Notes under the pieces: model-generated
What the model was told of the DNA's origin: nothing
Databases searched by the model: none
Seen by the model: the letters and a program-made list of their open reading frames with translations, nothing else
Source: SIG603 sp963589785
GTDB lineage: Bacteria > Bacillota > Clostridia > Oscillospirales > Acutalibacteraceae
Reading direction: 5' to 3'
Length of the DNA stretch: 64,000 nt
Assembly (NCBI GenBank): GCA_963589785.1
Contig: CAVAMJ010000006.1
Location: 73,934 to 137,933, forward strand
In this document: in pieces, positions 43,304-50,124 of the stretch
Position numbering within the stretch: the stretch's first letter is position 1
Layout: every line of letters begins with the position of its first letter
Translations under genes and position numbers: made by a program

Positions 43304-44989
43304 ATGCCATCAGGAAATACAGCCTTATGCGTTAACTGCATGAAGCCGATTGATCTCACTATCGGCAAGGGCGAGATTTGCCCGCACTGCGGTTACAACA
43401 ATAAAACACCTCAAATTGAGGGCGCACTTCCGTATAGAAGTGCCCTCAAGCAAAGATATATCGTCGGCCGTGTTCGAGCAAAGAACTCCGAGGGATTCAC
43501 CTACACCGCACTGGACACGGGCTCGGGCAAAAGAGTGGATATAAGAGAATTTGCCCCCACGGAGATATGCACAAGAAACAACAAAAGAATTTACCCCTAT
43601 GACGGCTATGCCGATCTTTACAGTGAACTTCGCCAGGAGTTTGCCGAGGTTGCAAGAGGACTTGCGAAAATCCGCACCTCGAATGCCGTTTTCAGAATGA
43701 CGGACGCTTTCCAGGATAACAACACCTCGTATCTCGTTTTTGAGCATCATCCAAGCGAGACTCTAAGGTCTTATATCAAGCGAAACGGCCCTCTTTCGTG
43801 GAATCAAGCAAAGGAGCTTTTCATCCCCATGATGGGTTCGCTCTCAGCCATGCACCGCTCGGGACTTATGCACCTTGGCATCTCGCCCGACACTCTTCGT
43901 GTTTGCGCAGACGGCAAAATGCGCCTTGCTGATTTCTGCATTCCCACCGTCCGCCAGACAGGCACTGACCTCACCCCCGACCTTGTTTCGGGCTGTGCGG
44001 CATATGAACAGTACTCGACTCTTTTTGACTGCGCAGAAACAACAGATGTCTACGGATTTGCGGCAAGCCTTTTGTTTGCGCTCTCCGGCACACTTCCCAG
44101 AAGTGCAATCGAAAGAAACAAAGACCCCAAGCTTCTCATCGCTAAAGAGGTTCTGCACTCACTGCCTGAAAATGTCGTCAAGGCTCTTGCCGCCGCATTA
44201 CAGGTAAAACAGCAGAACAGAACTGGCTCTTTCGAGCGTTTCCGTGTTGAACTCACCGAAAGTTCAAGGCAACTCAGCAACATGAGTGAAACAAGTGCGA
44301 TAAGAGATCTTCCCGGCTCATATGACTACACTCCGCAAAGAAGACGCGGCTTGCCGACTAAATTCTTCCTCATCTTCTCGTTCGTGTTGTCGGCGGCAAT
44401 CTTCGCGCTTGTCGGCTACTGGCTTGTTACCGACTATGACATCGGTTCCAAGATAACGGGATATATAGACAAAATTGAGACCGAAACAGAGAAAAACACC
44501 GTTGAAACCGTAACCGTTCCCGATATGGTCGGCGACAGCTACACAGACTGGCTCACCCAGCTTCAGGATTCGACCGTATATCAGTTCACGCTGAATGTCA
44601 CTAGCGAAGAATTCAGCGATGAATATGCCGAGGGAATCATCATGCACCAGACTCCCGCCGGCGAAGGAAGAGTTGAAAAGAACGGCGCCGTGGATATCGT
44701 TGTCAGCAAGGGCTCTACAACAAGAACTCTGCCTGACATTCGAGGAATCAAATTTACCGAAGCACTCTCCACACTCGAAGACATGGGATTTGTTGTCGAG
44801 AAAACGGAGACCTATTCAAGCAGTGTAAATTCAGGCGTTTGTATTTGCTACGGCGGTGAATTCAACACAGGAGACACTCTTGAGTACGGCTCAACCGTCG
44901 AGGTTCTCGTCAGCATCGGCAGAGATCCGTCTCTTCCAACTCCGTCACCGACACCTGACAGCTACGAAAGCTCTTCGGCGACAAATTAA
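43304..44989 (+). CDS. Zinc-ribbon, pseudokinase, PASTA membrane protein
   Basis: 561 residues. An N-terminal zinc ribbon has C9-C12 and C26-C29. A Ser/Thr-kinase-like domain follows (about 50-320), then one membrane helix (354-376), two PASTA repeats outside (VPDMVGDS from 405; LPDIRGIK to about 541) and a Pro/Ser tail. Catalytic motifs are broken: the VAIK lysine reads VDIR, HRDLKPxN reads H190-L-G-I-S-P-D-T-L, and DFG reads D210-F-C. It is thus probably a catalytically dead relative of PrkC/StkP that senses muropeptides or lipid II and signals through protein contacts. AAGGAGAAAG site. Transcribed alone. Confidence 0.85.
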   Translation: MPSGNTALCVNCMKPIDLTIGKGEICPHCGYNNKTPQIEGALPYRSALKQRYIVGRVRAKNSEGFTYTALDTGSGKRVDIREFAPTEICTRNNKRIYPYDGYADLYSELRQEFAEVARGLAKIRTSNAVFRMTDAFQDNNTSYLVFEHHPSETLRSYIKRNGPLSWNQAKELFIPMMGSLSAMHRSGLMHLGISPDTLRVCADGKMRLADFCIPTVRQTGTDLTPDLVSGCAAYEQYSTLFDCAETTDVYGFAASLLFALSGTLPRSAIERNKDPKLLIAKEVLHSLPENVVKALAAALQVKQQNRTGSFERFRVELTESSRQLSNMSETSAIRDLPGSYDYTPQRRRGLPTKFFLIFSFVLSAAIFALVGYWLVTDYDIGSKITGYIDKIETETEKNTVETVTVPDMVGDSYTDWLTQLQDSTVYQFTLNVTSEEFSDEYAEGIIMHQTPAGEGRVEKNGAVDIVVSKGSTTRTLPDIRGIKFTEALSTLEDMGFVVEKTETYSSSVNSGVCICYGGEFNTGDTLEYGSTVEVLVSIGRDPSLPTPSPTPDSYESSSATN

Positions 44990-45031
44990 ACTTTTTAGGC
45001 TACAAGAATCATTTTTAATTTCTCAAAAAGG

Positions 45032-45072
45032 AAAAGTCATTCTTCACAAACGAAGAATGACTTTTTCGTTTT
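45032..45072. terminator. Bidirectional terminator
   Basis: AAAAGTCATTCTTC (45032-45045) pairs with GAAGAATGACTTTT (45052-45065); shared by the PASTA gene and the convergent VOC gene. Confidence 0.88.
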
Positions 45073-45077
45073 ATTTA

Positions 45078-45473
45078 TCAGAGAATTTGGTCAATCTCGA
45101 CTCTCTCTTTGTTCGGTCCCTCGATTATGAAAAATCTGATTCCGTTAGACCAGAACGGCAGTGCTTCGATTTCGTTGCTCACTACCTTATATCCTTTTTC
45201 GAGGGCAAGCTTGTATGCGGCGTCAATATCATTGCAGTTTATAGCAATGTGATTGATTGCTCCCGCATCCTTGACGGTGTTTTCCTCGTCGTAGCACTCA
45301 AGAGTCAGATTGCCAAATCTCAAAAAGCACACGTGGTTCGGCTTGTCTCCGAACTCTGCCGAATGTACATTTTGGAAGCCTAGTTCCTCATAAAACTTGA
45401 CGGTGGCACCAAGGTCCTCTGTCGGTATTCCGATATGCTGAATTCCGTCACAAAAATCACACAACTTACTCAT
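45078..45473 (-). CDS. VOC family (glyoxalase/bleomycin-resistance fold) protein
   Basis: 131 residues, two beta-alpha-beta-beta-beta units. IQHIGIPTEDLGATVKFYEELGF opens the first and INHIAINCNDIDAAYKLALEKG the second. Metal ligands would be the His in QHIG, Glu in LECYD, His in NHIA and the terminal Glu in RVEIDQ. This may be a lactoylglutathione-lyase-like or epimerase-like metal enzyme; the substrate is not clear. GGGAGGA site. It follows the flavin reductase gene by 22 bases, so the two likely form an operon. Confidence 0.87.
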   Translation of the reverse strand: MSKLCDFCDGIQHIGIPTEDLGATVKFYEELGFQNVHSAEFGDKPNHVCFLRFGNLTLECYDEENTVKDAGAINHIAINCNDIDAAYKLALEKGYKVVSNEIEALPFWSNGIRFFIIEGPNKERVEIDQIL

Positions 45474-45495
45474 ATTTTCCTCCCAATACGCTTGT

Positions 45496-46047
45496 TTACT
45501 TAAGCTTCAAGCCGTCAGAAAATGCTTTTCCGACAGTTTCGCCAAGCTTCATATAGGTGCTGTTCACGGGGTCATAGCAAATCGGCTTGAGCTTTTTCGG
45601 ATCTATCTTTCCGTCTGTCAAAATGCTCTCGTCAGCCGTGACGTTGACTATCTCGCCGACTAAAATTCCGTTTTCGAAGCTTCTGAATTTACATTCGAGT
45701 GCCATAGGAAGCTCATCAATCCGAGGAGCGTTAACCTTTTCGCTTTTTGTCGCATGAAATCCCGCCTTTTCGAATTTGTTCGGAACCTTTCTTGCCGACT
45801 CCACTCCGACATAATCGCATGCGGTCACATAATCTTCTGTTGCCATACTGACGGTAAATGCGCCTGTTTTCTCGATATTGTCCGTTGTCTTGTGGCTGGA
45901 CATACTTATGGAAATCTCGTCAAAATCCGTGACAATTCCCCATGCGGCATTCATGGCATCGGGCACGCCGTTTTCATCGTAGGTCGCAACTATAAGCACG
46001 GGCATCGGGTACATAAAGGGCTTTGAGCCAAAATCAATTCTGCTCAT
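45496..46047 (-). CDS. Flavin reductase-like domain protein
   Basis: 183 residues of the flavin reductase-like (FMN-binding split barrel) family. MYPMPVLIVATYDENGVPDAMNAAWG is the typical N-terminal FMN-binding run (quoted region spans about residues 12-38), and SMSSHKTTDNIEKTGAFTVS binds the flavin phosphate. It may reduce FMN or act as a flavoprotein in anaerobic electron transfer or oxygen detoxification. The ATG at 46047 has AAAGGATG upstream; a further in-frame ATG at 46056 is too close to the site. Upstream partner of the VOC gene. Confidence 0.87.
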   Translation of the reverse strand: MSRIDFGSKPFMYPMPVLIVATYDENGVPDAMNAAWGIVTDFDEISISMSSHKTTDNIEKTGAFTVSMATEDYVTACDYVGVESARKVPNKFEKAGFHATKSEKVNAPRIDELPMALECKFRSFENGILVGEIVNVTADESILTDGKIDPKKLKPICYDPVNSTYMKLGETVGKAFSDGLKLK

Positions 46048-46164
46048 AATTTTCATCCTTTCTTGAAGCTTTGTTAAGCTTATTTAAACATAACTAAAGA
46101 GAAAAGTAAATCAATATTTATTGCCGTTTTAACCGAAACAGTTTTCAACAAATATATCTGCAAT

Positions 46165-46195
46165 GTTGAAAACGGACGCCTTAAAAGCGTCCGTT
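46165..46195 (-). terminator. Terminator of the Rsb-type operon
   Basis: AACGGACGC (46171-46179) pairs with GCGTCCGTT (46187-46195), followed on the - strand by TTTTC. Confidence 0.7.
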
Positions 46196-46234
46196 CTGCT
46201 ATGTGTTACAATTAAAATCAAAATTTAAGAGTAC

Positions 46235-47773
46235 TTAGTCTTTTTTATCTGCGGGGCCCTTGAAGTTCAAGCCAAGCATGGTAATATCGTCAAACTGCTC
46301 TCTGCCGCCGACAAAGCTGTCCACATCCTTGCGAATGAGCGGCAAAAGCTCTTCGATTGTAGCATTTCGGTTGTCTGTCAGTGCTTTTTCCAATCTGTCC
46401 TTGCCGTACTGCTCGTCACTTGCGTTCACAGCCTCACTTATTCCATCGGTATAAAGGAAAATTCTGTCACCCTTTTCAAGCTTCAGCTTTCCCGATTTAT
46501 ACCTCATACCCTCCATGCCAGCCAAAACAAAGCCGGGTCTTGTTGGGTAGAGCTCCCATTTTTCCTCGGCGGCACGGTAAATAAACGGCTTTTCGTGACC
46601 CGCATTGACAAATTCAAGCTCGCCCGTAGTGAGGTCAAGTATTCCCTCAAATGCCGTGATGAAAAGTCCGCTTGTGTTAGCCTCGCACAAAAGGTCGTTT
46701 ACCTTTGTGAAAACCTCTCCAAGAGAATCTCCGAAACCCGAATAATCCTTGATGAGCGTCTTTCCGATAACCATGAAAAGCGCCGCAGGAACACCCTTGC
46801 CCGAAACATCACCAACAACAAATCCAAGGTGATTATCATCTATCATAAAGAAGTCGTAGAAATCTCCTCCGACCTCCTTTGCGGGGTTCATCGTAGCGTA
46901 AATATCAAATTCCTCACGCTCAGGGAACGGCGGGAAGATACACGGTAAGATGCTCTGCTGAATTTCCGAGGCAATTCGAAGTTCGGAGTCTATTCGCTCC
47001 TTCTCCTTTGTCTCGTTTCTAAGGCTAATCATAGCCCGCTGAACATCAAGCGCCATTTCTTCAAGCGAATCGGCAAGATTTCTCATCTCATCATGCGTTT
47101 TTATGTTGGAGTTAATAAGCGTGAGTTCCTCGGGAGTTTCTTTCTCACGACAGCTCTTGACGAACGCCTCAGCCGAATCATTGAGTGCATTCACAGGCTT
47201 GATAACTCTCTTTCTCATCCACAACAAAAGATTGACGAAGAAAATAACAGCGTTGATAATCGCACCCATGATAATGGGCTGGCTGTAATACTTAATCGAG
47301 GCTCTCATATCGTTGACATCAAGCTCGACAACAAGATAACAAAGCTCCTTGTGCTCGCTGTTTCTCACCGATACTCCACAGCTGTAAACATATATGCCGT
47401 CATAGTGATCGAAGTAGTAGTCATAGCCATCTTCATCCGGTGCCCCCGGCAAAAGCTCCTCAAGGAAAATTCCGTGAATCTCCTGAGTCTCGTTAATTTC
47501 CTTGAATAATGCCTTAACCTTGGGATAATCCTGAAGGTCGTTTCCCTCCTCAAGATATTCCTCGAGATCATCGCCGTCGATATGCTGCATGGCAAGGTTT
47601 ATGATACCTCTTTGGTATGACTCATACTGAGCGTACATATTCTTATAATAGGGAACATATCCGATACAGCCCATACCGATGCTAATGCAAAGTGTGAAGA
47701 CAATTCCCGCAATGCTCAGGTCTCTGCCAAGGCGGTCACGGTGCTTCTTACCATTTCTTCTTCGCTTAATCAT
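46235..47773 (-). CDS. Membrane PP2C phosphatase, RsbU/SpoIIE type
   Basis: 512 residues. Two membrane helices (about 19-40 and 166-187) flank an extracellular sensor loop. A HAMP-like linker and coiled coil follow to about 270, and a PPM/SpoIIE phosphatase domain fills the rest. Metal-binding acids are in EVGGDFYDFF, VVGDVSGKGVPAALFM, YTDGIS and DDITMLGL. RsbU-type enzymes dephosphorylate a STAS anti-anti-sigma factor; the substrate is very likely the STAS protein encoded at the other end of this operon. Its ATG overlaps the preceding gene by 8 bases. Confidence 0.9.
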   Translation of the reverse strand: MIKRRRNGKKHRDRLGRDLSIAGIVFTLCISIGMGCIGYVPYYKNMYAQYESYQRGIINLAMQHIDGDDLEEYLEEGNDLQDYPKVKALFKEINETQEIHGIFLEELLPGAPDEDGYDYYFDHYDGIYVYSCGVSVRNSEHKELCYLVVELDVNDMRASIKYYSQPIIMGAIINAVIFFVNLLLWMRKRVIKPVNALNDSAEAFVKSCREKETPEELTLINSNIKTHDEMRNLADSLEEMALDVQRAMISLRNETKEKERIDSELRIASEIQQSILPCIFPPFPEREEFDIYATMNPAKEVGGDFYDFFMIDDNHLGFVVGDVSGKGVPAALFMVIGKTLIKDYSGFGDSLGEVFTKVNDLLCEANTSGLFITAFEGILDLTTGELEFVNAGHEKPFIYRAAEEKWELYPTRPGFVLAGMEGMRYKSGKLKLEKGDRIFLYTDGISEAVNASDEQYGKDRLEKALTDNRNATIEELLPLIRKDVDSFVGGREQFDDITMLGLNFKGPADKKD

Positions 47774-48341
47774 TATAGAAATCCTTCTTAATGATAAGCT
47801 CTACCTGGTTGTCTCTTGTGCTGAGAAGAATATCATCGGAAAGCTTTGCGATAATCGACTTTGAGAGGAAATCAAGCTCTTCGTTGTTTCCAACTTCGGA
47901 AAGCACTCTCTTGTAGCTTGTGAGCGACCAGTTGACAGTGCCAAGACCCTTGAAGCTTGCTCTCATCATCGGGCACTCAGGCTTCATTCTTGCCGCTTTG
48001 CCTGCCATAACATTTATGATGAACTCATAAATATCTCCGACAAGGCTCTTGCTGATGCTGTTGATCTCGCTTATGCTCTTAAGCTCTTTTCTGATATCGT
48101 CCTCAAGGAGCAAATCAAGCTGCATGTGAAGATCGCAGCTGTTAAGTCCCGATTCAATCCAGAACTGGCCCTCATACTCGACTCTCGAAACCTGAATCAT
48201 TCCGATGAGCTCCTCGGAAAGAAGTCTGAGCTGAAGTGTCTGCTTGTTTGTGAAACCGCAGTAACGGGCGGTTTTTTCAATTTCGTCAAGTACATCCTCT
48301 ATACCGTTCTCGTTATAGAAGTAGCATACATTACTTTTCAT
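47766..48341 (-). CDS. ATPase-like protein in the Rsb-type operon, function uncertain
   Basis: 191 residues, cytosolic. The stretch TLQLRLLSEELIGMIQVSR looks like the N-box of a GHKL (HATPase_c_2) protein, but I cannot find the glycine-rich G1/G2 ATP-lid motifs. It may therefore be a degenerate second anti-sigma-like kinase or an ATP-independent partner. GAGGAATTT site, 15 bases after rsbW and overlapping the phosphatase gene. Context gives it a role in partner switching; mechanism unknown. Confidence 0.6.
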   Translation of the reverse strand: MKSNVCYFYNENGIEDVLDEIEKTARYCGFTNKQTLQLRLLSEELIGMIQVSRVEYEGQFWIESGLNSCDLHMQLDLLLEDDIRKELKSISEINSISKSLVGDIYEFIINVMAGKAARMKPECPMMRASFKGLGTVNWSLTSYKRVLSEVGNNEELDFLSKSIIAKLSDDILLSTRDNQVELIIKKDFYND

Positions 48342-48356
48342 ATAAATTCCTCATTC

Positions 48357-48773
48357 TCAAAAACTCTTCTGCCAGGTTTTTTCCAGCGTCAAAATATTAG
48401 TGCCGTCCTCATATGAATATGTTACGACATCCATAAGCTTCTTCACCATGAAAATTCCGAGTCCGCCTACCTCTCTTTCATCGGAAGAAAGCGTGATATC
48501 GGGATCGGTATTCTGAAGCGGATCGAACTTTACTCCCTTATCCTTGAAGATAAGCACAAGCTTGACGGGACCGTCCGAATCGATTTGTATTTCAATATCA
48601 CCGTTTTTGTCGGTGTAAGCATACGAAACAATATTGTGGAAAACCTCGTCTATCGCAATATTCACTTGCATCTGCGTTTTCATCGGACAGTCGTTCTCCT
48701 CAAGGAAATTATCGACAAAATCCGTAACAAGATCAAGATTTTCTGCTTTTGCTTCAACTGTTAAAGCTTTAAT
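48357..48773 (-). CDS. rsbW: RsbW-like anti-sigma factor / serine kinase with apparent ATT start
   Basis: 138 residues, HATPase_c_2 family. The N-box is QVNIAIDEVFHNIVSYAY, G1 is FKDKGVKFDPL and G2 is REVGGLGIFMVKKLMD. Such proteins bind a sigma factor or other target and phosphorylate the STAS partner. Homologues start M-K-x-L-T-V-x-A; here the matching codon is ATT (48773), placed 8 bases after GGAGG and overlapping the upstream TAA as ATTAA. The only usual starts in frame are a GTG at 48782 and a TTG at 48818, neither with a ribosome site. I therefore annotate the ATT. Confidence 0.82.
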   Translation of the reverse strand: MKALTVEAKAENLDLVTDFVDNFLEENDCPMKTQMQVNIAIDEVFHNIVSYAYTDKNGDIEIQIDSDGPVKLVLIFKDKGVKFDPLQNTDPDITLSSDEREVGGLGIFMVKKLMDVVTYSYEDGTNILTLEKTWQKSF

Positions 48774-49599
48774 AATCGCCACCTCCGTTTTTCTCGTCAA
48801 AGAAATAGAGGTTTGCAAGGGTACTTTCAGCCCATGAGTACTGGCTCATGTATTCGCCGAAGAAAGTCGGCTTATCAATGCTTGCCTCATCCATAAAATC
48901 AAATAGGTCACATTTAATCTTGGTCTTATCGACCGCATAGTAGTTGTGACTTTTAACAAGTATTTCTCCGATGTCGTTATCTTTGAGAGTTTTTTCCATC
49001 TCTCTTAAAATTTTACCCAGATAGTCCTGAACGTTCTCCGTATAGAGCGACTCCTCAAAAATGACGGACGCAATATCCTTTTTAGTGACGCCGCCGCCGA
49101 CTCTGTCGATGAGGTAAGCGATAGCCTCTTTGGATTTTGCACGCTTAAAATGCACGCTTTTTCCGTTCACGAGCAAGTCAAACTGACCGAAGGTCTTAGC
49201 GACTACCTTGCAGTCGTTCTCCTCGACAGCCTTAACATTCTTTGTGTATCGTCTGTTTGCCACTTCCTCCTTGACATCCTTCTCAGCGGGCGGCTTCAAG
49301 AGGTAGCCGCTTGCGTGAATTTGGAATGCGTCAAAGGCGAATTCATAGTCATCTTCAGTAAGGAATATAATATTTACCTTAGGGGACTTTTTCTTTAGCT
49401 TCTCGGCAAAAACGATACACGGCATATCTGAAAGCTCGGTATCAAGAAAAGCAAAGTCGAAGACGGTGTCTTCTATCTCTTCCAAGGCATATTCTGTCTC
49501 GCTAAAGCTGAAAACATCGGCGCCGGACATAGTTTTTCGAACGGTTTCCTCGGTTTTATCCAAGGTTTTTTCGTCGTTATCAAGTATTAATACATTCAT
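48769..49599 (-). CDS. Response regulator with winged-helix output domain
   Basis: 276 residues. An N-terminal receiver domain has acidic D7/D9, phospho-acceptor D53 in FAFLDTEL, T81 and K102 in YLLKPP. The C-terminal part (about 130-220) FGQFDLLVNGKSVHFKRAKS resembles the OmpR/SARP-type winged helix, then an alpha-helical BTAD-like tail with two tyrosine- and tryptophan-rich turns. It should bind DNA when phosphorylated. No histidine kinase is encoded nearby. It sits between the STAS gene (5 bases) and rsbW (overlap), so a two-component output is built into the partner-switch operon. Confidence 0.85.
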   Translation of the reverse strand: MNVLILDNDEKTLDKTEETVRKTMSGADVFSFSETEYALEEIEDTVFDFAFLDTELSDMPCIVFAEKLKKKSPKVNIIFLTEDDYEFAFDAFQIHASGYLLKPPAEKDVKEEVANRRYTKNVKAVEENDCKVVAKTFGQFDLLVNGKSVHFKRAKSKEAIAYLIDRVGGGVTKKDIASVIFEESLYTENVQDYLGKILREMEKTLKDNDIGEILVKSHNYYAVDKTKIKCDLFDFMDEASIDKPTFFGEYMSQYSWAESTLANLYFFDEKNGGGDY

Positions 49600-49604
49600 A
49601 AATC

Positions 49605-49907
49605 TTACTCAATCGTCAGAATATCGGTAAATCCTGTGATTTCAAGAACCTCCATGACAATCTCGCCGACATGGACAAGCTTCAAAGAACCGGACTTGTT
49701 CTTCTGCTTCTGAAGCTTGAGGATAACACGAAGTCCTGCGGAAGAAATGTACTCAAGACCCTCGAAGTCAAGAACAAGGTTTTCGTCTCCGCTAAGCTCG
49801 TTTGAAATAAAGCTTTCAAGCTCAGGGGCTGTCATTGTGTCAAGTCTGCCGACTAAAACTACGGTATCAAAAGCATCGTCATGCTTCTTTTCGATTTTAA
49901 GGCTCAT
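49605..49907 (-). CDS. STAS domain anti-anti-sigma factor
   Basis: 100 residues, single STAS domain like SpoIIAA/RsbV. The phosphorylatable serine is S56 in LEYISSAGLRV. In the unphosphorylated form it would bind the RsbW-like kinase and release the target; the RsbU-like phosphatase resets it. The ATG at 49907 has GGGAGGAAC upstream; the longer frame is an artefact. First gene of the five-gene operon, with a promoter at 49973-50001. Confidence 0.92.
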   Translation of the reverse strand: MSLKIEKKHDDAFDTVVLVGRLDTMTAPELESFISNELSGDENLVLDFEGLEYISSAGLRVILKLQKQKNKSGSLKLVHVGEIVMEVLEITGFTDILTIE

Positions 49908-49972
49908 ATCTGTTCCTCCCAATAATATTTTAAAATTGTTTTTTTCTTATTGAATAAATTCCAATTACGCTA

Positions 49973-50001
49973 ATTGTACCATAGCGTGCATAATTTTACA
50001 A
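49973..50001 (-). promoter_or_regulatory. Promoter of the Rsb-type operon
   Basis: On the - strand, TTGTAA (50001-49996), 17 bases, TACAAT (49978-49973), TGG before the -10. It looks like a sigma-A promoter, not an alternative sigma. Confidence 0.7.
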
Positions 50002-50069
50002 TTTAATTGATGATAAAATATTTATTAGAGACTTTAATACAAAAGCTGTCTTAAGGAACAATCAAAATT

Positions 50070-50102
50070 ACAAAAAGCACCGAACTAAAACGCTCGGTGC
50101 TT
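50070..50102 (-). terminator. tex terminator
   Basis: AAGCACCGA (50075-50083) pairs with TCGGTGCTT (50094-50102); TTTTTG follows on the - strand. Confidence 0.8.
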
Positions 50103-50124
50103 CTGTAAATTCCGCAATATTTGA

